Source of the DNA: an uncultured Collinsella sp.
GTDB lineage: Bacteria; Actinomycetota; Coriobacteriia; Coriobacteriales; Coriobacteriaceae
Assembly: GCA_902494465.1 (NCBI GenBank)
Contig: CABUTH010000001.1
Location: 1 to 31,607, forward strand
Direction: 5' to 3'
Length of the DNA stretch: 31,607 nucleotides
Shown: piece after piece, positions 1 through 10,230 of the stretch
How the letters are laid out: the number at the start of each line of letters is the position of its first letter
Position numbering within the stretch: the stretch's first letter is position 1
Program-made: the position numbers and the translations under genes
The notes under the pieces: model-generated
Told to the model about the DNA's origin: nothing
Database searches by the model: none
The model's input: the letters and a program-made list of their open reading frames with translations, nothing else

Positions 1-60
1 CCGTCCGGGGCGGTCGGCCAGCGACCACCGGTACGGCTCAATCGTATAGCCATGCAACGG

Positions 61-86
61 AAAAGAGCCGCCCTTTCGGACGACTC
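61..86 (-). terminator. Possible minus-strand intrinsic terminator
   Basis: Read on the minus strand, a 9-bp stem (78-86 pairing with 65-73, two G-U pairs) closes a GAAA tetraloop and is followed by TTTT. On the plus strand the same bases would give A-C mismatches, so the minus orientation is favoured. No minus-strand gene ends here within the window, so its purpose is unclear. The rest of 1-264 holds a repeat at 137-173 and the pyrE leader; no other gene was seen. Confidence 0.3.
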
Positions 87-136
87 AAACTGTAATGGGG
101 CTTTTTTAGCTGTTTTGGGCAGCCACTGCCAGCGCG

Positions 137-173
137 AACCACCACAAAGGGGACAGGCACCTTTGTGGTGGTT
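137..173. repeat. Palindromic repeat of the GGGGACAGG family
   Basis: A perfect 14-bp inverted repeat (137-150 and 160-173) encloses a 9-nt loop containing GGACAGG. The same architecture, with the word CCTGTCCC in the loop and arms of another sequence, occurs at 2163-2201 and 5884-5913. A degraded copy of this particular version lies at 31535-31567. It resembles REP/MITE-type elements mobilised in trans; no transposase is in the window. Confidence 0.7.
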
Positions 174-264
174 TTGACGGTTGACGACTCGGCAAAGCGC
201 ACCCGCAACGCGCCCTGCCTGCGCTAAACTGGAAGGCACGTACGCGATTACGAGAGGAGCCCGC

Positions 265-945
265 ATGGAGGCTTACAAGCAAGAGTTCATCAAGTTCATG
301 GTCGAGTCCGACGTCCTTAAGTTCGGCAGCTTTACGCTCAAGAGCGGCCGTCAGTCCCCGTTCTTTATGAACGCCGGCGCTTACGTGACGGGCTACCAGC
401 TCAAGAAGCTGGGCGAGTATTACGCCCAGGCAATCCACGATAACTTTGGCGACGACTTTGACGTGCTGTTTGGACCGGCCTACAAGGGTATTCCGCTGGC
501 CGTCGTGACCGCAATTGCCTACCACGAGCTGTACGGCAAGGAGGCCAAGTACTGCTGCGATCGCAAGGAGGCCAAGGACCACGGCGCCGACAAGGGCAAC
601 CTGCTGGGCTACGAGCCCCAGGACGGCGACCGCGTAGTCATGGTCGAGGACGTCACCACCAGCGGTAAGTCCATCGACGAGACCTATCCCAAGGTCAAGG
701 CTGCTGCTGATGTCGAGATCAAGGGCCTCATCGTGTCTCTCAACCGCATGGAGGTCGGCAAGGGTGGCGTGACCACCGCGCAGAAGGAGATCGAGGCCAA
801 GTACGGTTTCCCCGTCGCGAGCATCGTCTCCATGGCCGAGGTCGTCGAGACCCTCTACAACCACGAGATCGACGGCAAGGTCGTCATCGATGACGAACTC
901 AAGGCCGCTATCGACGCTTACTACGAGCAGTACGGAGTCCGTTAG
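265..945 (+). CDS. pyrE: Orotate phosphoribosyltransferase
   Basis: Transfers orotate onto PRPP to give orotidine 5'-phosphate, the penultimate step of UMP synthesis, in the cytosol. The 226-aa product has the type I phosphoribosyltransferase fold: the PRPP-binding stretch VVMVEDVTTSGKS lies about two thirds along, and the N-terminal part carries the orotate-binding FTLKSGRQSPFFMN segment. Length is normal for the family. The ATG at 265 is chosen because GAGGAG stands 5 nt upstream; the open frame extends further 5' but without a comparable ribosome-binding site. The gene stands alone, with no other pyr gene nearby. Its TAG stop directly abuts the hairpin of repeat element I. I see no clear PyrR-type leader. 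Confidence 0.95.
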   Translation: MEAYKQEFIKFMVESDVLKFGSFTLKSGRQSPFFMNAGAYVTGYQLKKLGEYYAQAIHDNFGDDFDVLFGPAYKGIPLAVVTAIAYHELYGKEAKYCCDRKEAKDHGADKGNLLGYEPQDGDRVVMVEDVTTSGKSIDETYPKVKAAADVEIKGLIVSLNRMEVGKGGVTTAQKEIEAKYGFPVASIVSMAEVVETLYNHEIDGKVVIDDELKAAIDAYYEQYGVR

Positions 946-1085
946 TTACGGCGTTTTACCAAACGCCGTAACTGCTCGACGCTACAAACCCGCCAGAGCG
1001 GCAATCTGCCTTTCAACTTCGGCGGCATGACCAGAAGGTCAATGCCGCCTTGTTTCAAGGCACCTTGCTCGCTCTGGCGGGCTTT
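946..1085 (+). repeat. Composite stem-loop element, copy I (after pyrE)
   Basis: It begins at the base after the pyrE stop. Part 1 is an 11-bp hairpin (946-956/961-971) with loop TACC. A 6-nt gap then leads to GACGCTAC (978-985). Part 2 is a large hairpin: outer stem 989-999/1071-1081, a middle stem TGCCTT/AAGGCA, and an inner stem 1021-1032/1037-1049 with one bulged A, closed by AGAA. Copies II (8973-9113) and III (28679-28865) have the same plan with compensatory stem changes. No U-tract follows, so a plain intrinsic terminator is not supported. The interval 946-1288 holds this element and two more palindromes, and no gene. Confidence 0.85.
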
Positions 1086-1130
1086 CGCTATCGTTGCCAA
1101 GACATCGGCACTCCCGTTGCTGGCGATGCG

Positions 1131-1185
1131 GCACTTGGGGACGTTCCTGTTTGACTAGTCGTTTAAGAACGTCCCCAATGAGTGC
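1131..1185. repeat. GGGGACGTTC inverted repeat
   Basis: GCACTTGGGGACGTTC at 1131-1146 is answered by its imperfect inverted copy at 1167-1185, giving a hairpin with a 20-nt loop. The core GGGGACGTTC recurs downstream of composite element II (9162-9179) and III (28904-28928), so it appears to be part of a larger conserved arrangement. Confidence 0.6.
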
Positions 1186-1194
1186 CTGTAAAAT

Positions 1195-1258
1195 GAGCGT
1201 GGAAAATCTCCCGTTTTTGGGCCGCATGCAGGCTCAAAGTGGGAGATTGTCCACGCTC
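1195..1258. repeat. Palindromic element at the 3' side of the RpiR gene
   Basis: GAGCGTGG...AATCTCCC (1195-1212) pairs with GGGAGATT...CCACGCTC (1241-1258), with a weaker inner stem. The word CGTTATTTGAG occurs at 1258-1268 and again at 1287-1297, where it contains the stop codon of the minus-strand RpiR-type gene. The last two codons and stop of that gene therefore lie in repeated DNA. Confidence 0.6.
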
Positions 1259-1288
1259 GTTATTTGAGTGTCCAATAATCCACTCTCG

Positions 1289-2143
1289 TTATTTGAGCCC
1301 GGGCAGGCGGGTGTACGGGAACGAGCGCTCTAAGAACTCGGAGCAGCGGGCGTAATCTTTGGCAAAGTAGCTGCTATAGAGCGAATCGAGCACGTATTGC
1401 ACGGCGATGTGGCTGGCGAACTGCGTGATGCGATGCGTCATGCTCTCGTGATCGCTCACCGTGAGATAGGCGGCAAAGCCGGGGTGAATGCGGGCGCAGT
1501 ATGGGGTGCCGATGACGATGACCGGGACATGTCGACTGCTAAGGACCGGCAAGATTTCCTTGAGGTTGGGGGCAAGGCCGCTGTAGGAGATGACGATTGC
1601 CACATGGTCGGGACCCGAGGCGAGCGCCGTGCGCACCTGCGCCTCGACACTGTCGTGGCACGTCGCGCTTTTGCCGGACGAGAGCAGGCGGTCGCGGAAC
1701 ATTCCCGCTGGATACAGGTTATGTGAGCCCGTGTAGATGTCCACGGCGCCGGCGCGCATGACGAGCTTGGCGGCCTGGTCGAGCTGTGCGGGGTCGAGCA
1801 GCTCCTGCGTTTCGGCCAAAGTGGTCTGGTAGAGCCCCTCCATGCGCTCCATGACCTGCGCAGGGGTGGAGGTGGCATCGAAGGGAAAGTTGATGTCCAC
1901 GTCGCGCCGGTTGCCCGCCTCGGTCGCCTGGCGGATGAGCTCGACCTTGAGGTCTTTGAATCCCTCGAGGCCGAGCTTTTTGCAAAAGCGGTGCACGCTC
2001 GCGACCGAAACGTTGGCGCACGCGGCAAATTCCTTGATGGAGAGTCCGCGGACGTCTTCGCCCATGGCAAGGGCCGAGATGCCGAGCTGTTGCTCGGTAG
2101 GGGTAAGGCCCTGTGCCTCGGAAATCTTGCGTTTGATATCCAT
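1289..2143 (-). CDS. MurR/RpiR-family transcriptional regulator
   Basis: A 284-aa sugar-phosphate-responsive regulator. The first ~75 residues form the RpiR helix-turn-helix (LSIKEFAACANVSVASVHRF is the recognition region), followed by a SIS domain (about residues 120-250, with the VDIYTGSHNLYPAG sugar-phosphate-binding region and a later VIVISYSG stretch). The start at 2143 is preferred over an upstream in-frame codon because GGGAG lies 7 nt before this ATG. It follows the GH106-like glycosidase gene on the same strand with a 42-nt gap occupied by a palindromic repeat, so co-transcription and control of that locus are likely but inferred. The effector cannot be deduced. Confidence 0.85.
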   Translation of the reverse strand: MDIKRKISEAQGLTPTEQQLGISALAMGEDVRGLSIKEFAACANVSVASVHRFCKKLGLEGFKDLKVELIRQATEAGNRRDVDINFPFDATSTPAQVMERMEGLYQTTLAETQELLDPAQLDQAAKLVMRAGAVDIYTGSHNLYPAGMFRDRLLSSGKSATCHDSVEAQVRTALASGPDHVAIVISYSGLAPNLKEILPVLSSRHVPVIVIGTPYCARIHPGFAAYLTVSDHESMTHRITQFASHIAVQYVLDSLYSSYFAKDYARCSEFLERSFPYTRLPGLK

Positions 2144-2162
2144 GCGAACTCCCACACTCAAC

Positions 2163-2201
2163 AAACCTGCCAAAAAGGGACAGGTTTATTTTGGCAGGTT
2201 T
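2163..2201 (-). repeat. GGGACAGG-loop palindrome overlapping the glycosidase stop codon
   Basis: A perfect 13-bp inverted repeat (2163-2175/2189-2201) with a 13-nt loop. On the minus strand the right arm and loop encode the last residues N-L-P-K and the TAA stop of the glycosidase, so the element has supplied the 3' end of that gene. A copy sharing 30 identical bases lies in the opposite orientation at 5884-5913. Confidence 0.8.
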
Positions 2202-4753
2202 TGCCCGCAAAGGGTAACGGGACCGAGGATGCCGCTCGGGGCGATGGGTTCGGTGAGGGCGAAGATGTCGGGAATCGCATGATCGAGCGTGTTGATGATG
2301 TCGACGGTGAGTTCGTGCGTGCCGGCAGCAAGCGGGTTGATGGCAAAGCGATAGGGCGGACAGATGCGTGTGCCGAGCGGGTGTCCGTCGAGCGTAAGTG
2401 TCGCGACTTCGTAGACATCTCCCAGGTCGATTGTGGCATCGGCAAGGACGCTCGCCAGCTCGAACAACGTGCGATAGCGGAACGTCCCGCATGCATTGGG
2501 GAATCGCTCAGCCGTGAGATCGCACAAGTGCTCGAGTTCCTGCGGGGTGCCAAAGGTTTCGCCGCCGGCAGGGGAGAGGGCGACGGTCCAAGGGCCGTTG
2601 ATGTCGAGGGCGAGCGCATCGCTCGAGCCCATGTCCGCGCCGTCCCTGGACTCAAGCTCGCCGTCCGTCTCCAAGGCAACGAAGCAGCTCTCGAAGGGTG
2701 CGAGCTCAAGCGTTCCGTCAAACGCAACGGGATCGGTGCCGTTCAACAGGTCGAGGCGCGTGCCGCAAAGTCGCTCGCCCTGCGCGAGTTTAACTGTGCA
2801 GTCGATGCGCTCGTGCGGGTGTTCGTTGACCAGCATGACGTAGGTCTCGCCGGCGTGCTCGTAGCGAAGCGCGCGCAACCAGGGCTGGGGCGTGTCGGTG
2901 ACAACCGTCTGCAGCCCAACGCTCGCCAGCACGCCCGCCATATCGGCAAACGGAGTCGCTGCAAGTTCACCCAGTTCAACCACGCCATCGGCGTCGTAAA
3001 GCGCGCTCGGCACCTCGTCGACGGCGAGGACCATAACTCCCGCATCCATCATGCGCCTTGCGGCCTGCGCCGTCGCCGAGCCAATAAATGAAGCTCTTGG
3101 CATAACAAACGCCTGGTAACGACAATCGTTTACGGTAAGCATTCCATCGGCAATCGAAACCTCGTAACGGTCCTCATCCTCAAAAGCCTCGGCGGGCACA
3201 AAATCAAAGTCGATCTGCGCACGTGTGAGCTCGGCAGCCACGCGCTCGATAGGCATGGCGCTGCCGGCCCACTCGGCATCGGCGTGGTACAGGATGGCGA
3301 CGGGACGCGCGGCGCTGCCTCCCGAAAGCAGCGTTGCCGTACGGTTCATATAGCTCATGAGCTGCCCAAAGTGTGGCCACTGCGGATTGTTGCCGTGCGC
3401 GTAAAAGTGCGGCGGGCAGTCCCAATCGGGGAAGGGCGCCATGCTAAATGCGTGCGGCGTAAACCAGTTAATACCGCGGACGAGCATGTGGTCGGCGATC
3501 CATTTCATCTCGCGAAGGCCCTCGTGCCAGCCGAAGGCGCCAAAGACCTCGGCCATGCAGCGCCCCTGCTTTTTTGGGTCGAGACGTGCGGCCGAAGAGC
3601 TCAGCTTGGCAAGTGCGTAGGTAAAGAACTCCATGTTCCACGCGCCGTGGAAGTAGCTGTAGCGCCCGTGGTCGACGCCGGGGGCAAGCTGGTTGATGAC
3701 AACGTCGATGCCCGCCATATCTTGTCCGGCGACCGCGCGGAAGTAGTGCCCGGCGCCCTGGCCCAGGCGCGTGTGGCAGCTTTTGTCCTCAATCACATGC
3801 CCGATGTGCATGACGCCGTGCTCACGGCACCAGTCGCCGATCTGCTCGTCAAAGCAGGTGCGGTAGAGTTGCGTGGCAATGTCCATGTAGGTGTGACGGA
3901 CTCGGGCACCATCTGCCTCGCGTGTCCAAAGGCCGCGCAGCTCGGCAAACCAGCTCGCGCCCAACGCCTCGTGCAAACGGCTGGCAAGCTCGTCCGACCA
4001 CGGCAGCGCCAGGTCACCTCTTCCGATAAAGCTGCTGGTAGAGGCGTCGTCGAGGGTGGTTCCCTTCTCGTTCATAAAGCTGGGCTCATCGGTAAAGAAG
4101 CCCAGGATGGTGCGGCCGAATTCGTCGCCCAGGTGCTCAAACGTGGGCTCGTAGACGGTGTCGATCAGCACGCGGCACGAATCGGCGTCGACCATATTGA
4201 TGTACTCATCGCGAAAGTCGGTCTTTTGGCTGGTGAGGTAGAGCTCGACGGTGGCGATGCCGTCGGGGGCGTCAAAACGCAGGCGGGCGGGGGTGCCGTC
4301 GGCCTGCTCAACGGAGAGCTCAAGGTCGAGCGGTGCGCCGGCGGCGTCGAAAGTCGCCGCGCCCACAAAGCGCTCCGTGGGATCCATAAGATTGCCAAGC
4401 TTAATGACCGTGGACGGCTGGGGACCAACGACCGTAACCGTGCGATGTTTGAGCACGGTCTTCCTAAGCGCGGGGTCGACGTTCTCGCCCGCAAGCGCGC
4501 CGTTGGTGTAGCCCGTGGGGAAATGGGCGTCGTCGAGTAGCCAGATCTTCAACCCCAAGCGCTTGCACTCGCCGATGATAAAACGCAGGTCAGCCCACCA
4601 GCCGTCGCGACAAAACTCGGGATGCGTGCGCGATTCGAGGCAGATCTCGCGGATGTCCGCACCGGCAATCTGCTCCAAGTATTCGGTAATCGTCTCGTGC
4701 GCCTCGCCCTTGAGCCACAAGAACGGAAGCACATGGTTGTCGTATGCCGCCAT
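2186..4753 (-). CDS. GH106-like glycoside hydrolase (putative alpha-L-rhamnosidase-like)
   Basis: An 855-aa cytosolic enzyme with no signal peptide. The N-terminal half reads like the TIM-barrel of GH106-type hydrolases: HVLPFLWLKG, then REICLESRTHPEF and GLKIWLLDDAHFPTGY, a later GFFTDEPSF with acidic residues, and HIGHVIEDKSC. A middle region (about 500-660) carries VAILYHADAEW, typical of the family's accessory fold. The C-terminal ~120 residues form a galactose-binding-like beta-sandwich (FRYRTLFEL, DLGDVYEVATLTLDG, PYRFAIN). The ATG at 4753 has GAGGAG 5 nt upstream; a GTG two codons earlier is too close to it. Divergent from an AraC regulator, and followed by an RpiR regulator. Substrate is uncertain; GH106 is a fold-level call made from remembered family patterns. 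Confidence 0.65.
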   Translation of the reverse strand: MAAYDNHVLPFLWLKGEAHETITEYLEQIAGADIREICLESRTHPEFCRDGWWADLRFIIGECKRLGLKIWLLDDAHFPTGYTNGALAGENVDPALRKTVLKHRTVTVVGPQPSTVIKLGNLMDPTERFVGAATFDAAGAPLDLELSVEQADGTPARLRFDAPDGIATVELYLTSQKTDFRDEYINMVDADSCRVLIDTVYEPTFEHLGDEFGRTILGFFTDEPSFMNEKGTTLDDASTSSFIGRGDLALPWSDELASRLHEALGASWFAELRGLWTREADGARVRHTYMDIATQLYRTCFDEQIGDWCREHGVMHIGHVIEDKSCHTRLGQGAGHYFRAVAGQDMAGIDVVINQLAPGVDHGRYSYFHGAWNMEFFTYALAKLSSSAARLDPKKQGRCMAEVFGAFGWHEGLREMKWIADHMLVRGINWFTPHAFSMAPFPDWDCPPHFYAHGNNPQWPHFGQLMSYMNRTATLLSGGSAARPVAILYHADAEWAGSAMPIERVAAELTRAQIDFDFVPAEAFEDEDRYEVSIADGMLTVNDCRYQAFVMPRASFIGSATAQAARRMMDAGVMVLAVDEVPSALYDADGVVELGELAATPFADMAGVLASVGLQTVVTDTPQPWLRALRYEHAGETYVMLVNEHPHERIDCTVKLAQGERLCGTRLDLLNGTDPVAFDGTLELAPFESCFVALETDGELESRDGADMGSSDALALDINGPWTVALSPAGGETFGTPQELEHLCDLTAERFPNACGTFRYRTLFELASVLADATIDLGDVYEVATLTLDGHPLGTRICPPYRFAINPLAAGTHELTVDIINTLDHAIPDIFALTEPIAPSGILGPVTLCGQNLPK

Positions 4754-4869
4754 ATCCACTCCTCTAAAACCAACCTTTTAAATCGATTGAAGTCAGAGTA
4801 CGCCGAGCGCGCCGTCCTGCTAATATCAAAACCACAGCAGAATATGACCGAATCAACGATTGTGATGCC
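4754..4869. promoter_or_regulatory. Divergent control region between glycosidase and AraC genes
   Basis: A 116-nt gap separates the two divergently read starts. It is more AT-rich than the flanking genes and contains a TAATAT -10-like word (4821-4826), but no convincing -35 box at the right distance on either strand. AraC-family activators usually bind in such gaps; no operator repeat could be singled out. Confidence 0.3.
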
Positions 4870-7498
<2,629 letters not shown>

Positions 7499-7533
7499 TC
7501 GACAATATGAGTGCCACCGGGGAAAAGCGTTGG

Positions 7534-7560
7534 GATGGGCTCGCGATTCGAGTCCCCATC
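7534..7560 (+). terminator. Weak stem-loop downstream of the GH1 gene
   Basis: GATGGG (7534-7539) can pair with CCCATC (7555-7560), extended by CTCG/CGAG across a bulge. Only a short T-poor stretch follows, so termination here is uncertain. A promoter for the next gene begins immediately downstream. Confidence 0.3.
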
Positions 7561-7589
7561 TTAGCATTTGAACCATTTGGCACTATAAT
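7561..7589 (+). promoter_or_regulatory. Sigma-70-type promoter for the PTS IIA gene
   Basis: A perfect TATAAT (7584-7589) is preceded, after a 17-nt spacer, by TTAGCA (7561-7566; 4 of 6 matches to TTGACA). Transcription would begin about 40 nt upstream of the IIA start codon. Confidence 0.6.
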
Positions 7590-7638
7590 CACCATAGGCA
7601 TGCGCATAACGTTGCGCTTAATCAAGAGGAGAAAACGT

Positions 7639-8175
7639 ATGGGTCTGTTTGACATGTTCAAGAAGAAGGCTGAGCCCGCGGCTGCCGCTGCTCCGTCCTC
7701 CATCTCTGCTTCTGCCGGCGCCGACGTGCTGTGCTCGCCCGTCAAGGGCAAGGTCATCAAGATGGCCGACGTGCCCGATCCCGTCTTTGGTGGCGAGGTC
7801 CTGGGCAAGGGCTGCGCCGTGTGGCCCGAGGACGATCTGGTCTACGCTCCCTGCGACGGCAAGGTGACCGTCACCATGGGTCACGCCGTGGGCCTGCAGT
7901 CCGATAGCGGCATCGAGGTTCTGGTGCACGTTGGCGTCGATACCGTCAACATGAACGGCGACGGCTTCGAGGGCTTCGTCAAGGCCGACGACGTCGTGAA
8001 GGCCGGCCAGCCCATGCTCAAGATCGACCGTGCCAAGATCGCTGCCGCCGGTTACAAGGACTGCGTCGTCGTGGCCGTGTCCAACACCGCCGAGTTTGCC
8101 GATGTCGAACTCGCCGTCGAGGCCGACTCCGCTGTCGCCGCCGGTGACGCCATCGTTAAGGTCGTCCGCAAGTAA
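7639..8175 (+). CDS. PTS glucose-type IIA component (IIA-Glc/Crr-like)
   Basis: A 178-aa soluble phosphocarrier that passes phosphate from HPr to a sugar-specific IIB domain and may also act as a regulator. The two active-site region histidines are visible in GHAVGL (near residue 81) and VLVHVGVDTV (near residue 96), 15 residues apart as in E. coli Crr (His75 and His90). The N-terminus is a basic helix (MGLFDMFKKK) followed by an Ala/Ser-rich linker of about 20 residues, suggesting membrane-surface association and a stand-alone IIA rather than a fragment of IICBA. The ribosome-binding site AGAGGAG precedes the ATG. It has its own promoter and a strong terminator, so is probably monocistronic. 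Its upstream neighbour uses phospho-beta-glucosides. Confidence 0.93.
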   Translation: MGLFDMFKKKAEPAAAAAPSSISASAGADVLCSPVKGKVIKMADVPDPVFGGEVLGKGCAVWPEDDLVYAPCDGKVTVTMGHAVGLQSDSGIEVLVHVGVDTVNMNGDGFEGFVKADDVVKAGQPMLKIDRAKIAAAGYKDCVVVAVSNTAEFADVELAVEADSAVAAGDAIVKVVRK

Positions 8176-8198
8176 ACTGCGACATCCAAAGGATGTGC

Positions 8199-8230
8199 AA
8201 AGGTGGTCGGGTTTTCCGGCCACCTTTTTT
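8199..8230 (+). terminator. Rho-independent terminator after the PTS IIA gene
   Basis: A 12-bp stem (8199-8210/8216-8227, one G-U pair) with loop GTTTT, followed by a T-run to 8230. A textbook intrinsic terminator 23 nt after the stop. Confidence 0.9.
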
Positions 8231-8316
8231 ATTGCACCGCGGGGAAGCGTTTTATTGCACGTTGGGCGGGCTTGCAAACCGTTCGGACGCTAAAACGAAC
8301 CGACCGCGCCTTCGCG

Positions 8317-8346
8317 TTGCCGAGGGTGTTCATAAGTGGATAGTAT
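8317..8346 (+). promoter_or_regulatory. Candidate promoter for the lipoprotein gene
   Basis: TTGCCG (8317-8322), an 18-nt spacer and TAGTAT (8341-8346). It lies 65 nt before the start codon in an otherwise featureless gap (8231-8411). Matches are moderate, so this is tentative. Confidence 0.35.
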
Positions 8347-8411
8347 GGGCTTACTTATTACAACGTGCGCCGCGTCTGGGAAGCGCGGTGCCGCTCATTG
8401 GGAGGAACAAC

Positions 8412-8969
8412 ATGAAAAAGAAGCTGCTGCTTGCGCCCCTCATGGCCGTCTTGGTTGCATGCGTGGTCGTGCTTTCCGGTTGTGGAGGCCCTTCGATCGA
8501 GGAACTCATCACCGAGGATCTTACGACTCAGTTTGACGAGGTCAAGAACGGTGGCGACGAGTTCCTTTCTGGTCTGGAGGAGGCTTCGGGCGACGAGTTC
8601 GAGCAGCTGGGTATCGATCCCAAGGAGTATGCCAAGACCTATCTCGAAGGCTTTGACTACGAGATCGGCGACGTGACGGTCGACGAGGACAAGGGTGTCG
8701 CGACCGCCGAGGTCTCCATCACCTGCAAGTCCATGAACAAGATTGTCGAGGACTTCTCCACCCAGTATCAGGAGAAGGTTGCCGCGCTTGATGCGGTTCC
8801 TTCCGATGACGAGCTGTACAAGATGGCAGGTCAGGTTATGGTCGATGTGACCAAGGCCACCGAGCCCAGGAAGACCACGGTTATCTTCAAGTACACCTGC
8901 AACGACGACGGCGAGTGGTCTGCCGATGACTCCGTCAACTCCGAGATGATGGATGCAATGCTGAGCTAG
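8412..8969 (+). CDS. Small secreted lipoprotein of unknown function
   Basis: A 185-aa product with a type II signal peptide: MKKK, a hydrophobic stretch, and the lipobox LSGC, so Cys24 should be lipidated and the protein anchored to the outer face of the membrane. The mature part is acidic and helical at first (ELITEDLTTQFDEVKNGGDEF), then holds a beta-rich segment (YEIGDVTVDEDKGVATAEVSITC) recalling DUF4878/DUF5105-type domains of Gram-positive lipoproteins. I recognise the style but not a specific family. GGGAGGAAC precedes the ATG at 8412. Single gene between a terminator and composite repeat element II, which starts 4 nt after its stop. Confidence 0.85.
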   Translation: MKKKLLLAPLMAVLVACVVVLSGCGGPSIEELITEDLTTQFDEVKNGGDEFLSGLEEASGDEFEQLGIDPKEYAKTYLEGFDYEIGDVTVDEDKGVATAEVSITCKSMNKIVEDFSTQYQEKVAALDAVPSDDELYKMAGQVMVDVTKATEPRKTTVIFKYTCNDDGEWSADDSVNSEMMDAMLS

Positions 8970-8972
8970 TTT

Positions 8973-9113
8973 GTTGCGGCGTTTTACCAAACGCCGCAAC
9001 TGCTCGACGCTGCGCGGGCACCAGAGCGACAACTTGTCATTCAAAGAGGACGGCATGACCAGAAGGTCTATGCCGTCCTCTTTTCATGCCAATTTGTTCG
9101 CTCTGGTGCCCGC
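8973..9113 (+). repeat. Composite stem-loop element, copy II (after the lipoprotein gene)
   Basis: Small hairpin 8973-8984/8989-9000 (12 bp, loop TACC), 6-nt gap after the conserved core, GACGCTGC (9006-9013), then the large hairpin with outer stem 9014-9027/9100-9113 (14 bp) and inner stem 9043-9060/9065-9083 closed by AGAA. Against copy I the outer stem reads GGGCACCAGAGC instead of CCCGCCAGAGC with matching changes on the other strand, and the inner stem is lengthened on both sides. The 487-nt gap 8970-9456 contains this element, a GGGGAC remnant and the triple palindrome, and no gene. Confidence 0.85.
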
Positions 9114-9161
9114 TCGCTGTCCGTCCTCTACCTGCGGCGTTGTCATGGTAGTCATTGGGGC

Positions 9162-9179
9162 GGCACTTGGGGACGTTCC
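9162..9179 (+). repeat. GGGGACGTTC element downstream of copy II
   Basis: GGCACTTGGGGACGTTCC matches the left arm of the 1131-1185 palindrome. It lacks the inverted partner. It is preceded by GTAGTCATTGGGG (9148-9160), a string also found at 28901-28913 after copy III, and another GGGGAC lies near 9195. Confidence 0.5.
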
Positions 9180-9246
9180 TTTTCTGCCGGCAGTCGGGGA
9201 CACTCTTTGGGCGCGGTTGGTGCATTGGCGTCGCATCGGGTGGTCG

Positions 9247-9415
9247 GGAAAATGCGACCCGGTTTTTGGCCGAATAGTGGGTCGCGGTTTCCGGATGGGT
9301 GGGTTGCGGAAAGTGCGACCCGGAATATTGCTCTGAAACGGGATGCCGTTTCCCCGACAAGGCTCAACCGGAAAGCGCATCCCGGAATCTGGCGCTAAAA
9401 CGGGATGCACTTTCC
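9247..9415. repeat. Three tandem 46-bp palindromes
   Basis: Units at 9247-9292, 9308-9353 and 9370-9415, each exactly 46 bp and separated by 15-16 bp. Each runs GGAAA, GCGACCC or GCATCCC, a variable centre, the inverted heptamer, TTTCC. The third unit is nearly perfect (GGAAAG.GCATCCCG against CGGGATGC.CTTTCC). Stems vary in matched fashion between units. A fourth, isolated member lies at 24093-24137. The array sits between convergent genes, just before the 3' end of the HAD phosphatase gene. Confidence 0.8.
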
Positions 9416-9456
9416 GTGCGGCAGAATCGCTACAGCCGCGTTGAGCGACAGCCCCG

Positions 9457-10125
9457 CTACTCGCCCAGAATCAGCGTCGCGAGCTCGTCCTGGGTGTCCA
9501 CCACGTAGTCGGCGCCGGCGGACTCCAGCTCTGCGCGGCCGCGGAAGCCCCAGCTGACGCCCGCGCTCTTAAGGCCGGCGTTGTGACCGGTCAGAACATC
9601 GACATTGGAATCGCCCACATAGAGCGTGGTCGATGGATCGGCGCCTAGCTCTTCCATCACATGCAGCGTAACAGGTGCCTCGGGCTTGGGAGGAAACGCA
9701 TCGACGCGGCCCTGCACCAGCGCAAAGCGCTCGGAACCAAAGTACTTCTCGATAAGCGGAGCCGCCGAGACGTGGTCCTTGTTGGTGAGCACGGCAAGCT
9801 GCACGCCCGCGGCACGCAGGCGGTCGAGCATCTCGATCGTGCCGGCGTACGGTGCGGTGTGGTCTTCCTTGTGCTCGCCGTAATAAGCCCTAAACTCGGC
9901 AAGCGTCTGCTCAAACATACGGCCGTCGCCCGCATGCTCGGCGGGCATAAAGCGCTCGACCAGCTTGAGCATGCCGTTTCCCACCTTGTAGCGGTACTCG
10001 TCTACAGCAAACGTGGGCCAGCCGTGCATCTCGCAGGTATGGTTGCCGGCGGCTGCCAGGTCCTCGAGCGTGTTGAGAATGGTGCCGTCCAGGTCAAAGA
10101 TCACATGGGAAAAAGCTGCTGCCAT
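9457..10125 (-). CDS. HAD-family phosphatase, phosphoglycolate phosphatase-like
   Basis: A 222-aa haloacid-dehalogenase hydrolase. Motif I FDLDGT places the nucleophile Asp at residue 11 and the acid/base Asp at 13; motif II is VLTNKD; the conserved Lys is in PPKPEAP; motif IV is LYVGDSNVD. A helical cap lies between about residues 18 and 85. This fits the Gph/PGPase group that dephosphorylates small phosphate esters such as 2-phosphoglycolate or pyrophosphate-type metabolites; the substrate cannot be fixed from sequence. The ATG at 10125 has AGGAG 5 nt upstream, better than the longer in-frame start. It lies 105 nt downstream of hypE on the same strand, so it may be the last gene of that transcript. 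Confidence 0.85.
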   Translation of the reverse strand: MAAAFSHVIFDLDGTILNTLEDLAAAGNHTCEMHGWPTFAVDEYRYKVGNGMLKLVERFMPAEHAGDGRMFEQTLAEFRAYYGEHKEDHTAPYAGTIEMLDRLRAAGVQLAVLTNKDHVSAAPLIEKYFGSERFALVQGRVDAFPPKPEAPVTLHVMEELGADPSTTLYVGDSNVDVLTGHNAGLKSAGVSWGFRGRAELESAGADYVVDTQDELATLILGE

Positions 10126-10230
10126 GGGTGCTCCTGCCGCTTGAGTTGTAAAACGCACCCCATGATACTGGGCATGCGTGCCGGGCATGTTTGGAATCTG
10201 AATATCTTTAATAGCCCTGAGCCTTTGTCG

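Noticed and set aside
1..264. PyrR-type attenuator in front of pyrE
   Set aside because: The hairpins at 61-86 and 137-173 are respectively better paired on the minus strand and a member of a dispersed repeat family; no anti-terminator alternative or PyrR-binding loop was recognised.
1991..3091. 366-aa plus-strand open frame across the RpiR gene and glycosidase
   Set aside because: It spans two well-supported minus-strand genes and a repeat, with no start signal or family similarity.
9247..9415. CRISPR-like array
   Set aside because: Only three repeats, each palindromic over its whole length and diverged from the others, with 15-16-bp spacers and no cas genes.
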